A stretch of DNA of 58,196 bases, taken from a virus. The translations under genes were made by a program, and so were the position numbers. This document shows, in pieces, positions 28,595 through 36,899 of the stretch. The stretch spans positions 1 to 58,196 of IMG/VR virus record IMGVR_UViG_3300027973_000066; one strand, given 5' to 3'. The notes beneath the pieces are model-generated. The model saw only the letters and a program-made list of their open reading frames with translations, searched no databases and had not been told where the DNA came from. Position 1 is the stretch's first letter, and each line of letters begins with the position of its first letter.

Positions 28595-30954
28595 TACCGT
28601 CCACCCTTCGCAATCTGTGCCAGCACCATCTTCGCCTGCTCAAGAGCAGCGTCATGGCGCTTCATATCAAATTCATGACTGCGCTGCTGACTTTCTCGTG
28701 CCTGCTGGCCTTCCAGCTTCATGGCCTCGATCTGCATCTTGGCCTTGCGGTCTTCCTCCTGGTTTCGGGCATCAGCAGCGGAGTTCATCAGGTTGTACTG
28801 GGTGTTCTCGGCCTTCTGCTGAAGCTCTGCCTTCTTCAGTTCCAGTTCTTCCGGCGACATACCCTTTGACCCTTCGGCCAGACCGCCGGCACCGAAAGAT
28901 TGCATGTCGAACTGAAGTTTCGCTTGGTCGAGTGCTGCGTCTGCTTGCAGTTTCTGAGTACGGGCTTGGGCTTCCATCTCCTTAATCCCAACCTCCTTTT
29001 GCTTAAGCTGGAACTCAGCGATCTTCTCCTGGATCTCAGGCGGCATCTTACCCTGCGCGCTGGGCGGTGCCATGAACTGCTCGGGGTTGTTCCAGCCAAT
29101 GGCCTGCAACGCCGCCTTGTCGATGGCAATTGGATCATACAGCCCAGGCTGCGCCGCCTGAAGCTGTTTTAGGGCCATGATCTTCATAATGCGCTGGGTG
29201 TGGGATGCCGTGTTCGGGTCGGCCTGGGGCACCAACTCGCAGTCGTTCAGGGCCGCCAGGAACGTCTGCTCGTCCCATGCGTAGGAGGGCTTGTTCTTCT
29301 TCTGCCAGAAGCTCTCAGGGTTTTCCTTGAAGCACCGCGCCAGCAGTTGAAACTCGGTGGCCTGGGCGGCGTGCATCCGCTTGTGGACACTGTTCATCAC
29401 CTTCTGGGCCTGCTCGATCATGGCGAGCGTGGTGCCCACTGGCGCATCAGCCCTGCCCTCACCAACAGCCTGCTCGCTCGTGCCGCCGATCCGCATGCCA
29501 GTCTGGGCCATGCTCTCAGTCAGGGCCATCAGGGCCTGGGAGGGCTCCTTGTAGGGTAGGGGCATCACGGCCTGACTGATAGGTAGGCCACCTGTCTTCA
29601 CCAGCGCTCCACCGCCAGGAGGAACGCGGAAGATGTTGGTGTTCTGGCGGGCACCAGTCTCAGCCATCAAGAAGCCGGGAAAGTTGGCGTACATGCCGGC
29701 ATCGAGGAGTTCGCGCCACGCTGCCGTGATGGCGTTGACGGTGTTGCCCAAGATGTGCAGCAGGCCAATGTCGTAGAAGCCAAAGCCGGGCACGAAGGTG
29801 TACTTGACGAAGTTCTGCCGCGCCTCGGGCAGTTCGCCATCCTCATCGTAGTTCCGCACGATGGAGAGGATCTTCTTGCTGCTGGCGTCGATGGTCACCC
29901 GGTAGGGGATCTCAAGGCCGGTGACCTTGCCTTTGAACTTGTGGTGGAAGCCCTGCACATCCAGTTCGCAGTAGCACTCATAGATCTCGCGGTCGCGGTC
30001 GTCAGGGTTGGTGACGGAGACGGCGATGCCCTCCTGGCTGCGCTTCTCAAGCTGCACGCTGTCAAGCTGCGCCATGTTGGGGGTGTGGAGGTCAATGTCC
30101 TTGTACACGCCCAGGATCTGCATGCGCCGCACCACGCTGGGGCGCATGTACACCCGGTGGGTGATGCGCTTGGCGTTGCTCAGGTCAGTGGCGGCATTGT
30201 TCACAATCAGATCTTCGGCATCCACCGTCTCACTCACCGGGCGGTTGCGAAGGGGGCAGAAAGTGATCTTCTTGAACGCAGTGCCGCCGAACCCCAGCAT
30301 CAGCAACATGCGGTCGGTGTCGGGGTAATACTCGGTGGCCACCGCCGTCAGGTAGTGGTTGAGATCTTTCTCGAGGGCGTTGGCCAGCTTGTCCTGCTCG
30401 AGGTTGGCGTTGTTGCTGTCGTTCCGCACCTTCACCGGCCCATCGGTGGGCAACAACTCGCTCCTGGCATTGGCCTGGAAGCGCAGCACAGCCTCAAGGA
30501 GCAGGGGGTGGCGAACTCGGCTCATACCCTCCACAGGAGCCCCGTCAGCGGCCCCCTGAAGGCCTGGGATCTCGATCTTGAGGCCAAGGAGGCGCAGGCC
30601 GGTAGCGCGGTCTTCCACCCAGTCCTGGCGGCTCTGCTGGTCGTCTGAGATGCCGCGCATCAGTTCATCGGAGATGCGGGATAGCTCGAGGTCATCAATC
30701 TTATCGACAAGGTTATCGAACCAGCCGGGCGGGTTTTCGTCGTCTTCAGCGTCGGCAACGGGGCTGCCGTTCAGGCTGACAGTGATGCTGCCGTCGGGGT
30801 GATCAATGCGAAGGATATTGCCCTTGTCATCCATCTCGGGCACGTCTTCGCCCTCATCAGCGTCGATGATCTCAATATCCGCCGCTTCGGGCAGGGGCGC
30901 TGCTGGCGCTGCTTCTTCACGAATATTGGCGCTAAGGCCAGGGACGAGGGGCAT
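28594..30954 (-). CDS. portal protein
   Basis: A 786-aa protein directly after the large terminase. An acidic N-terminal 80 residues precede the core: DDQQSRQDWVEDRATGLRLLG near residue 105, VRHPLLLEAVLRFQANARSELLP near 147, YLTAVATEYYPDTDRMLLMLGFGG near 205, and a long charged C-terminal coiled coil with Gln-rich helices. This is the pattern of large podovirus-type portals, where the C-terminal helices form a barrel inside the head. Its stop overlaps the next ATG as TAATG. ATG at 30954 is clear. Confidence 0.88.
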   Translation of the reverse strand: MPLVPGLSANIREEAAPAAPLPEAADIEIIDADEGEDVPEMDDKGNILRIDHPDGSITVSLNGSPVADAEDDENPPGWFDNLVDKIDDLELSRISDELMRGISDDQQSRQDWVEDRATGLRLLGLKIEIPGLQGAADGAPVEGMSRVRHPLLLEAVLRFQANARSELLPTDGPVKVRNDSNNANLEQDKLANALEKDLNHYLTAVATEYYPDTDRMLLMLGFGGTAFKKITFCPLRNRPVSETVDAEDLIVNNAATDLSNAKRITHRVYMRPSVVRRMQILGVYKDIDLHTPNMAQLDSVQLEKRSQEGIAVSVTNPDDRDREIYECYCELDVQGFHHKFKGKVTGLEIPYRVTIDASSKKILSIVRNYDEDGELPEARQNFVKYTFVPGFGFYDIGLLHILGNTVNAITAAWRELLDAGMYANFPGFLMAETGARQNTNIFRVPPGGGALVKTGGLPISQAVMPLPYKEPSQALMALTESMAQTGMRIGGTSEQAVGEGRADAPVGTTLAMIEQAQKVMNSVHKRMHAAQATEFQLLARCFKENPESFWQKKNKPSYAWDEQTFLAALNDCELVPQADPNTASHTQRIMKIMALKQLQAAQPGLYDPIAIDKAALQAIGWNNPEQFMAPPSAQGKMPPEIQEKIAEFQLKQKEVGIKEMEAQARTQKLQADAALDQAKLQFDMQSFGAGGLAEGSKGMSPEELELKKAELQQKAENTQYNLMNSAADARNQEEDRKAKMQIEAMKLEGQQARESQQRSHEFDMKRHDAALEQAKMVLAQIAKGGR

Positions 30955-31033
30955 GATTAACAGTCCTTGCTTTCCGGCAAAGTAACCACGGCGGCCTTAT
31001 CACACAACATCCAATAGCGTGGAAGGAAAATGG

Positions 31034-32677
31034 TTACGGAGCGCCGTACAGTGGCGCAGGGTCTTTGCCGATATGGCGCATGCTCTCCTGCACCTGGGCA
31101 GTCCACTCCTCGCCCCGCGTCAGCATGCCTAGCTCTCGCATGTGGCGAAGGGCTTGGGACACCGTGTCCACAAGGTCATCGTGCTTGCCACGGGGGAAGG
31201 AGCCCACCTGGGTAATGACCTTATCGGCCCAGGTGCGGTCAGGGCAAAACACCATGCCTTCAGCAAACAGGTGCTGGATGCTGTAGAGCCTGGATAGCTT
31301 GTCCTGGCTCTTCGGGTCGATCAGCATGACGGCCCAGTCCTCGTGGCCGAACAGCCGCCGGATCTCCTGCGCCACGCTGATGCCGGCGGCCTTGTTCTCG
31401 ATCAGGAGGCGATCAACCTTCATGGATTTGCAAGTGTCGGCGGCCTTCTTCACCAGTTCGTGTAGCTCGAGGCGTTCGGCCCAGGCGGTCATGAGCATGA
31501 CGCGCGGGTGCTGCTGGCTGTAGGCGCGCTCGACACCATCCTCGGTCTTGACGCTGCGGGCCATGACATCGCCGCTAAAGACACCCCAGACGGTCAGGGC
31601 GGAGTAATCCCCATCAGACTTGGTGGTGTAGGCGGTGTCCAGGCTGGCGATGATGAAGTCCATTGCCGGGTAGGCGTCGTGTTCCCACAACTGCCACCAC
31701 TCGCGCTTGATGATGCCGCCGCCTCGAGGCTCTGGCCGCTGCTGAAGCTGGCCGGCAACGGCGTAGGGGCCCATCACCGCCTTGTCGCGCTCGACCACAT
31801 CTTCCGGAAACCTTTCCGGAAAGAGCAGTTCGCCGTCTGTAGTGCGAGGATCTGCGAAGGGGACAGGCTCATCCTCCCACTCTGGCCACCACTCGACGGG
31901 GGTGGAGCAGGCGCGGTCTGCCTCAAACTCCATGGGCAGCATCAGGTGCGTGTAAGGCAGAGCCTTGTCGAGGATGGTGCCGCTTACATCCTCCTCGTGC
32001 AAGCGCTGCATGATCACGATGATTGCGGAATTTTTCGGGGAGTTCAGGCGGGTGGGCACCGCCTCGAGGAACCAATCGAGGGTGCTTTGCCGCTGCTGCT
32101 CTGATGCCGCGCTCTCGACGCTGTGAGGGTCATCGATGATAACGCGATCACCACGAGAGCCTGTAATCGTGCCGGCGGCCACGGCTTCGCGGAAGCCCAT
32201 GGATGTGTTCTCAAACTTCAGCTTGGCGTTCTGGTCCTTGGCCAGGGAGACATGAGGCCAGCAGGCCTGATACCACTCCGACACCACCAGCCGGCGCATG
32301 CGGACATTGTCGCGGATGGCGAGGTTCTGGCTGTGGCTGGCGCATAGGTAGCGCAGGTGGGGCATGCGCTGCGGCCCCCACTCCCACGCCGGCCAGAACA
32401 CGCCCACCAAAAGCGACTTCATCGTGCCTGGGGGGATGTTGATGAGGAGGCGGTTGAGCTTGACCCCATCGATCTCCTCTCCGGCTGTGACAGCCTCGAG
32501 GTGAGCGCACAGGGCGTCGATGTGCCAGCCATGAACATAGGCCTGCCCAGGCTCCACGATGTGCCAAGCGAGGCGCACAAAGGCCGCTAGGCTCTCCTCG
32601 CAATCGGCGCGATCAAGCTGGAGGAGAGCATCGCTGGGATCGACGGTCATGCCGTCGATCTTGATCAAGCGGGTCAC
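31034..32677 (-). CDS. terminase large subunit
   Basis: A 547-aa ATPase-nuclease that packages DNA through the portal. The N-terminal ATPase has a Walker A-like PPGTMKS at 82-88, VIIDDP (Walker B) at 179-184, and the coupling segment IIVIMQRLHEEDVSG near 225-240. The C-terminal RNase H-like nuclease begins with ASLDTAYTTKSDGDYSA near residue 350. GTG at 32677 overlaps the small subunit's stop as GTGA, so the pair is coupled; an ATG nine codons later is possible. Confidence 0.93.
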   Translation of the reverse strand: MTRLIKIDGMTVDPSDALLQLDRADCEESLAAFVRLAWHIVEPGQAYVHGWHIDALCAHLEAVTAGEEIDGVKLNRLLINIPPGTMKSLLVGVFWPAWEWGPQRMPHLRYLCASHSQNLAIRDNVRMRRLVVSEWYQACWPHVSLAKDQNAKLKFENTSMGFREAVAAGTITGSRGDRVIIDDPHSVESAASEQQRQSTLDWFLEAVPTRLNSPKNSAIIVIMQRLHEEDVSGTILDKALPYTHLMLPMEFEADRACSTPVEWWPEWEDEPVPFADPRTTDGELLFPERFPEDVVERDKAVMGPYAVAGQLQQRPEPRGGGIIKREWWQLWEHDAYPAMDFIIASLDTAYTTKSDGDYSALTVWGVFSGDVMARSVKTEDGVERAYSQQHPRVMLMTAWAERLELHELVKKAADTCKSMKVDRLLIENKAAGISVAQEIRRLFGHEDWAVMLIDPKSQDKLSRLYSIQHLFAEGMVFCPDRTWADKVITQVGSFPRGKHDDLVDTVSQALRHMRELGMLTRGEEWTAQVQESMRHIGKDPAPLYGAP

Positions 32678-33198
32678 TCGCTGGCCTTCGCCGCCTTCAG
32701 TGCGGCACGCAGGGCGGCTCGAGCCTCGGGATCTAGAGAGGTGGCGTCAATCGTGGTTTTGACCTCAGTCTGGATGGGAGCGCCATCAGCGCCTGTCACC
32801 TCAGTCTTGGTGATGTCGTGCCAGCCTTGGGCTGCTCGGCTTCGGTTCTTCAGTCCGAACAATGCGGCGGTAATGTTTCCAGGCGCACCATCTGCAATGT
32901 CACGCACGCGCCGCTCCCACCACGTAGTGCCGGCAACGCGCCCGTTCTTTACGGCATCAGAAAAACTGGGGTGTTCATGCTGCCAGCGGTACATGCTGTC
33001 ATGGCTCAGGCCAATCATGCCGGCAGCGCCATCGAGGCTGTAGCCCTGCGCCATCAGGTCAAACACCTGCTGGGCGATCTCGGGCGTGTACTTCGTAGGC
33101 CGGCCTCGCTTGGGTTGCTCAACAGCCTTCACCACCGCCGCAGGCGCGGCGGGCTTCGCTGGCTTTCCTTTGCGCTTGGGGGCAGGGGCGTTGGGCAT
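32674..33198 (-). CDS. terminase small subunit
   Basis: A 174-aa protein. The N-terminal 30 residues are Pro/Lys/Ala-rich, and residues 33-75 (GRPTKYTPEIAQQVFDLMA.. then a helix-turn-helix, SLDGAAGMIGLSHDSMYRW) form the DNA-recognition domain. The WERRVRDIADG..ALFGLKNR segment is typical of phage small terminases. ATG at 33198 has AGGAGA eight bases upstream; the longer frame to 33321 crosses the terminator and is rejected. It selects packaging sites for the adjacent large subunit. Confidence 0.88.
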   Translation of the reverse strand: MPNAPAPKRKGKPAKPAAPAAVVKAVEQPKRGRPTKYTPEIAQQVFDLMAQGYSLDGAAGMIGLSHDSMYRWQHEHPSFSDAVKNGRVAGTTWWERRVRDIADGAPGNITAALFGLKNRSRAAQGWHDITKTEVTGADGAPIQTEVKTTIDATSLDPEARAALRAALKAAKASE

Positions 33199-33226
33199 TT
33201 GATGATCTCCTGCCCCTGCATATACG

Positions 33227-33255
33227 AAAAACCCCCAGCTTTCGCCAGGGGTTTG
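33227..33255 (-). terminator. terminator before the terminase operon
   Basis: On the minus strand AAACCCC and GGGGGTTTTT form a stem followed by TCG, with an 11-12-base loop. It follows the stop of the 115-aa gene at 33260. Confidence 0.8.
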
Positions 33256-33259
33256 TTGG

Positions 33260-33607
33260 TCAAGATCTAAAACCGTGAAGAATGACCGGCGCATCAAAAT
33301 TGAAGAAACATATTGGCTCATCAGAAAACCTAAACCAGTAATTAAGCGGACTGTACCATTCTCCGTCTTTGCGCTTCCGAATGCGAATCACAGAATAATC
33401 TGGGTCACTCCTAACATCCCAGCCTTGGCCTTTCCAATTTTTCATATTGCTTCTGCATTCAGGTGGCACTGGCTTGGAAGCATCTCGAGAAATCCACATG
33501 CTGCGGATTTCCATTGTCTTATCGCTAATAAGGCGCACCACTTCATAAGGGTCAGCTTGAGTTAAAACATCATCGTCATTGAAGCTAAGTTTGATTGCGT
33601 ATTTCAT
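33260..33607 (-). CDS. hypothetical protein, alpha/beta
   Basis: A 115-aa protein, mixed alpha/beta with many aromatic residues (GWDVRSDPDYSVIRIRKRKDG, NYWFRFSDEP). ATG at 33607 follows AGGAACAGGAAC. It stands alone between two hairpin terminators. I recognise no family. Confidence 0.75.
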   Translation of the reverse strand: MKYAIKLSFNDDDVLTQADPYEVVRLISDKTMEIRSMWISRDASKPVPPECRSNMKNWKGQGWDVRSDPDYSVIRIRKRKDGEWYSPLNYWFRFSDEPICFFNFDAPVILHGFRS

Positions 33608-33641
33608 GTTCCTGTTCCTGTTCCAATGATGAAAGGGTGGT

Positions 33642-33657
33642 GGGGGCCGAAGCCCCC
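33642..33657 (-). terminator. UUCG-capped hairpin after the 109-aa gene
   Basis: GGGGGC-TTCG-GCCCCC on the minus strand, the same 16 bases as the terminator at 13315. Here no T-run follows (ACCACCC), so termination may be weak. Confidence 0.55.
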
Positions 33658-33669
33658 CTCTTTGGGTTG

Positions 33670-33999
33670 TTAAGCGGTTGCGAGCAGCGAGCGCGCCATT
33701 GCCATAATGGCGGTCTTGGCCTCGACCTCTTCGTCGGTCATGAACAGGTCAGTGAGGTAATCGCCAGTGACCGGGCGTGCGGGCGAAACGTCGACGATCT
33801 TGAAGCCGCGAGCATCGAGTGCCGCGATAACTTCAGCATCGGTCATTTCGCGCGTGGTTTCGATCATCGTGGGGTCAACGCCCGTGGCACCGCAACGGAA
33901 GCACTCACCGCCGTTACGGTGCTGGAAAGCTGCGATGCGGCCAGCGCCACTGCAGCGGCTGCAAGGGCGGGCTGTATATTCAGTGACGGTAGTGTTCAT
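33670..33999 (-). CDS. DnaJ-type zinc-finger small protein
   Basis: A 109-aa protein. Residues near the N-terminus hold CSRCSGAGR and CFRCGATG, the CxxCxGxG knuckle pair of DnaJ-like zinc fingers; the C-terminal 60 residues are acidic and helical (EMTDAEVIAALDARGF). AGGA lies nine bases before the ATG at 33999, so I choose it over ATG 34005. It is the first gene after promoter P4. A role in protein or nucleic-acid binding is likely, but no partner is evident. Confidence 0.8.
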   Translation of the reverse strand: MNTTVTEYTARPCSRCSGAGRIAAFQHRNGGECFRCGATGVDPTMIETTREMTDAEVIAALDARGFKIVDVSPARPVTGDYLTDLFMTDEEVEAKTAIMAMARSLLATA

Positions 34000-34038
34000 C
34001 TTCATAATCCTTCAAACCGGCACCAGCGCCGTGAGATC

Positions 34039-34067
34039 TTTATGGCACCATGCGAGGTAGGGCGCAA
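34039..34067 (-). promoter_or_regulatory. promoter P4 (TTGCGC-17-CATAAA)
   Basis: On the minus strand the -35 TTGCGC (34067-34062) and -10 CATAAA (34044-34039) are 17 bases apart. The -35 lies in an imperfect inverted repeat GCGAGATAGGG/CCCTACCTCGC (34052-34080). An A/T-rich stretch TAAAAATAATTTGC lies upstream. The same layout is found at P3. Confidence 0.6.
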
Positions 34068-34097
34068 CACCCTATCTCGCTTTTGTGCAAATTATTT

Positions 34098-34313
34098 TTA
34101 CGTCGGGTCAGGCATCAGCACATTCCCCACGGCGATGTAGAGCCCCATGGCTACGGAAGAGGATGCTGGCACGCTGGCGTAGCCCACTTGTTTATCCGTC
34201 TCATAAACAATCAGCAGCACAGACGGATCACGTGACAGAACCTCATCCAGGGCCTTGCGGGCGGATACGCCAATGGCGCAGTCGTTAGGGTCTATCTTCT
34301 CGCCCTTCTTCAT
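34098..34313 (-). CDS. small hypothetical protein
   Basis: A 71-aa protein. ATG at 34313 overlaps the phosphoesterase stop as ATGA, so it is coupled to it. It has VLLIVYETDKQVGYASVPAS, a beta-hairpin-like centre. A longer frame upstream is rejected. No family recognised. Confidence 0.7.
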   Translation of the reverse strand: MKKGEKIDPNDCAIGVSARKALDEVLSRDPSVLLIVYETDKQVGYASVPASSSVAMGLYIAVGNVLMPDPT

Positions 34314-35323
34314 GCCGATCGCCCCGCCTGGACACGAACACGGGGCTTGCCGGCAAGCTCCTGGCCCCGGAACCAAGCCACGCCATTGATGATCTCACAA
34401 AGCTCAGGCGGCATCAGCATTCCATTCCTCCATGTCAGCACCGCGAAGCCGGGGGTCCACAATCTAGTGTTACCTTGCGTGTACCCGAAGCACGGCCAGT
34501 GAGGATCCGCAAGCATGCCAGTCTGCACACCGTACCGCCGCCCTCGCATGTCCACCATGGGCTTTACTTCCAGGCTGTGCGTATCGCCACTGACAAATGA
34601 TACACCAGCTTTGACGGCATTGTTCCAGCCGGCGTGGATACCGCCGTGGTAACGGTGCATGATGACGGCATCATTCAGGTCCAGCCTGTGGCACATCTTC
34701 CAGTCAGGGAATTGACCGGCAAAGTCGAACCCGTCAACGCCCTCAAACATAGCGGCGTTGAGGGCGAGGTATTTGTCGAAGCGGTCATCATGGTTGCCCC
34801 TGACCCAGAACCGCAGGGCTTTTGGCGCTAGGCCCATAATGTCATCGAGGTGCTGCTTGGCGGCCTCAAGTTCGTCTTTGACCTTAATGCGCCTGTTCCA
34901 GCCAATCGGGTCATGCCTGCTGGGCTCGCCCATGTCCACCAGATCACCCACGCTCAAGAGGATGTCAGGCTGCACCAGGGGGATGGCGCGCAGGAGGGCC
35001 TCGTGGGCAAGGCTCCGGGGCTGGTGGAGGCTAGTCCAGTGGGCATCGCTGAATGCCACTACAGTGGCGTTAAGATGCGTGATTTTAAGTGTTAGTTCGC
35101 ATTCAGGCGGATTGTCGGGGTCATAAGCCACTGCTGCGGCCTTGTGGTGTTTCCTGATATCAGGCTTACCAAATCGACTTATCGCCGCCTCATAATGATT
35201 GGCGGCTGTTTTATTGCTTATCGGAGGATTGAATGCTCTTGCCGCTGCGGTGACATTGCCGTGTACTAAAACGGCATTATAAACTTCTTCGATGTCGGAC
35301 CATTTATATGAAGGTTGGGCCAT
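34310..35323 (-). CDS. calcineurin-like metallophosphoesterase with N-terminal HTH-like region
   Basis: A 337-aa protein. Residues 1-75 look like a HTH DNA-binding region (SDIEEVYNAVLVHGNVTAAARAF). The catalytic part has the metallophosphoesterase blocks in order: FSDAHW near 92, SVGDLVDMG near 123, VRGNHDDRF near 170, and SGDTHS near 243, which supply the metal-binding Asp, Asn and His residues. Phage members cut phosphodiesters in DNA, RNA or nucleotides; the exact substrate is not clear. It lies in the replication-to-packaging transition region. Confidence 0.85.
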   Translation of the reverse strand: MAQPSYKWSDIEEVYNAVLVHGNVTAAARAFNPPISNKTAANHYEAAISRFGKPDIRKHHKAAAVAYDPDNPPECELTLKITHLNATVVAFSDAHWTSLHQPRSLAHEALLRAIPLVQPDILLSVGDLVDMGEPSRHDPIGWNRRIKVKDELEAAKQHLDDIMGLAPKALRFWVRGNHDDRFDKYLALNAAMFEGVDGFDFAGQFPDWKMCHRLDLNDAVIMHRYHGGIHAGWNNAVKAGVSFVSGDTHSLEVKPMVDMRGRRYGVQTGMLADPHWPCFGYTQGNTRLWTPGFAVLTWRNGMLMPPELCEIINGVAWFRGQELAGKPRVRVQAGRSA

Positions 35324-35346
35324 TGGGGTATCGAACCTCTCTGGTC

Positions 35347-35375
35347 AAAAAAAAGGGGAGCCTGGATGGCTCCCC
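35347..35375 (-). terminator. strong rho-independent terminator
   Basis: GGGGAGCC-ATCCA-GGCTCCCC followed by eight Ts on the minus strand. It ends the small-gene cluster at 35381. Confidence 0.92.
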
Positions 35376-35380
35376 GCGCA

Positions 35381-35578
35381 TTAACTGCGAATTGGTCGAG
35401 ATGCTAGGTAATTCTTCATGTCAAGATCGGCGTTCTCAAATGCTTCACGAAGAGTGACCTTGTTGTGATCCAGCCATTTCTGGATTAGGTGCCGGGCTTC
35501 CCACCTCGGTTCTGCTCCAGCGCCGTGGCAGGCTTCCAGGTAGAGCCTGCGAAGATAGTCTCGCTCGAGTGCGTGCAT
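35381..35578 (-). CDS. small helical protein, hypothetical
   Basis: A 65-aa, Arg/Glu/Leu-rich, all-helical protein. ATG at 35578 has AGGAG nine bases upstream, so I reject the longer frame to 35602. It is the last gene before the terminator at 35347. No family recognised. Confidence 0.7.
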   Translation of the reverse strand: MHALERDYLRRLYLEACHGAGAEPRWEARHLIQKWLDHNKVTLREAFENADLDMKNYLASRPIRS

Positions 35579-35583
35579 GGCTG

Positions 35584-35781
35584 TCACTCCTGGCCTGCCC
35601 ATATGGATGGGCGAGAGATAACATGCAGAACCTTCCCATCAGGCCTTGTCACGTCAAATGGCGGCTGGGTCAGGCCGGCGCGCTGTAGGGGCAGCTTTGG
35701 CAACACAATGAACGTGCTGCCTTCGCCATTGAGCCAGTAGCCCCACTCGACGGTGGGATCATTCGTGTACGTTTCTTCCAT
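35584..35781 (-). CDS. small hypothetical protein
   Basis: A 65-aa protein. ATG at 35781 overlaps the HTH gene stop as TAATG. It has alternating aromatic/beta stretches (VEWGYWLNGEGSTFIVLPKL). No motif recognised. Confidence 0.7.
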   Translation of the reverse strand: MEETYTNDPTVEWGYWLNGEGSTFIVLPKLPLQRAGLTQPPFDVTRPDGKVLHVISRPSIWAGQE

Positions 35782-36038
35782 TATGCAGTTTCCTTCATGG
35801 CGGCGATCAACTTGTCTTTGTGCATGGCGGTGAGAAGTTTTCTCCTGACATCTTGATCCAACCAAACGCTATTAATCGTGAGGATCTCCAGCAGCAGCAT
35901 GACGCCTGGGTGGATGGGCACTTTGCCGGCAAGCCAGCGGTAGAGGGTAGACTGGTTGATGCCGCAAACCTTGGCGATGACGGCATCAGTCAAGCCGATC
36001 TCATCCAGGGTTTGGCGCAGGTGGGCGGGGGTGATCAT
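35781..36038 (-). CDS. HTH (XRE-like) transcriptional regulator
   Basis: An 85-aa protein. Residues 5-45 form a helix-turn-helix: LRQTLDEIGLTDAVIAKVCG then NQSTLYRWLAGKVPIHPG, the layout of Cro/XRE-type DNA readers. It lies in a run of ATGA-coupled genes downstream of P3 and may control phage promoters. Its operator is not identified; the inverted repeat at P3 is one candidate. Confidence 0.75.
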   Translation of the reverse strand: MITPAHLRQTLDEIGLTDAVIAKVCGINQSTLYRWLAGKVPIHPGVMLLLEILTINSVWLDQDVRRKLLTAMHKDKLIAAMKETA

Positions 36039-36262
36039 GACAACTCTCCTTCAAGATTAGCCAGCGCTTCATCCGTAGCCAGAGTGCTTTCTTCCAGCCG
36101 GTCAATAGCCTCCTCGATCTGCTGATATGCATCCTCCAGATCGTTGTCTTCGCTGACGATCTCTTGCGCCTGCTCAAGCAAGGGCTGCGCCTTGCTGAGC
36201 AAGGCCTGGGCCTTTTTGATCAAGCTGGCCGCGCGGTCAGCGGTTTTTTTGGCGTTGCTCAC
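36035..36262 (-). CDS. small coiled-coil protein, GTG start
   Basis: A 75-aa protein that is one long acidic amphipathic helix (KAQALLSKAQPLLEQAQEIV, then EDAYQQIEEAIDRLEEST). The GTG at 36262 overlaps the upstream stop as GTGA; a longer frame to 36301 is rejected. Function unknown. Confidence 0.7.
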   Translation of the reverse strand: MSNAKKTADRAASLIKKAQALLSKAQPLLEQAQEIVSEDNDLEDAYQQIEEAIDRLEESTLATDEALANLEGELS

Positions 36263-36456
36263 AGTGCATACTCCTCTGCATCGATCCAGTAAGCCTGACA
36301 AGCGTGATGCCAGCCATCACGGAAGGCGTCACGCAGGTGGCTCTGGAGGTACGGGTTAAGGTCATCAATGTCAGCGATGACTTTGCCGACATGCCGCTCG
36401 AAGGCGTGGAAGCCCAGGGTGTAGGCTGCGAGGTAGGCGTCCATATCGATGGTCAT
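36259..36456 (-). CDS. small hypothetical protein
   Basis: A 65-aa acidic, aromatic-rich protein (YTLGFHAFERHVGKVIADID, GWHHACQAYWIDAEEYAL). AAAGGAT lies upstream of ATG 36456. No family recognised. Confidence 0.7.
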   Translation of the reverse strand: MTIDMDAYLAAYTLGFHAFERHVGKVIADIDDLNPYLQSHLRDAFRDGWHHACQAYWIDAEEYAL

Positions 36457-36483
36457 GGTTTTGATCCTTTTGAGTGAAAGTAA

Positions 36484-36503
36484 CGGGGGCTGTGAAGCCC
36501 CCG
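36484..36503 (-). terminator. hairpin after the 91-aa gene
   Basis: CGGGGGCT-TCAC-AGCCCCCG on the minus strand, followed by TTACTTTC. The T-run is weak, so termination may be partial and read into the genes below. Confidence 0.6.
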
Positions 36504-36510
36504 CCTTGGA

Positions 36511-36786
36511 TTAGCAGGCCACTTTGGGCTTGGCCTTGAGGGTTTCGACCAGGGTCACTTTGGTGCAGGTGGCGATCTGGTCAGCGGTGAGGAACTGAGT
36601 GACCAGCTTAATGTCGAGGTTCTTGCGCTCGGAGAGAGTGACGGTCACGTCAGCCATCTCGCCCTCGACCAGGGAGAGGCCGGTGGCCTTGATCTCGGCC
36701 TTGGCGGCATCGAGGAGCTTGGTGATGCGGTCGGCTTCGGCCTTGAGGGCGGCGAAGCGGTCGGCGAGGGTGAGATTGTCAAACAT
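36511..36786 (-). CDS. small coiled-coil protein, hypothetical
   Basis: A 91-aa protein. Residues 1-35 are a charged helix (LADRFAALKAEADRITKLLD), and 36-91 are beta/alpha (EGEMADVTVTLSERKNLD). It has an SD-like AGGAT ahead of ATG 36786 and is the first gene after promoter P3. A longer frame to 36861 runs through the promoter and is rejected. Confidence 0.75.
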   Translation of the reverse strand: MFDNLTLADRFAALKAEADRITKLLDAAKAEIKATGLSLVEGEMADVTVTLSERKNLDIKLVTQFLTADQIATCTKVTLVETLKAKPKVAC

Positions 36787-36832
36787 GGTCTTGATCCTGA
36801 TTTTGAGTGCCGGCTCGCTGCCGGTGAACAAA

Positions 36833-36861
36833 CGTATAATTGCACTGTGCGAGGGGCGCAA
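36833..36861 (-). promoter_or_regulatory. promoter P3 (TTGCGC-17-TATACG)
   Basis: On the minus strand the -35 TTGCGC (36861-36856) and -10 TATACG (36838-36833) are 17 bases apart. An imperfect inverted repeat CGAGGGACGC/GCGCCCCTCG covers the -35. The string TGTTGCGCCC..CTCGCA..GTGC is shared with P4. Confidence 0.65.
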
Positions 36862-36899
36862 CAGGAAAATGCGTCCCTCGATGATTTTTTTATCGGGCC

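Noticed and set aside
34098-34376. Longer start for the 71-aa gene
   Set aside because: The extension overlaps the phosphoesterase gene; the ATGA overlap at 34310-34313 decides the start.
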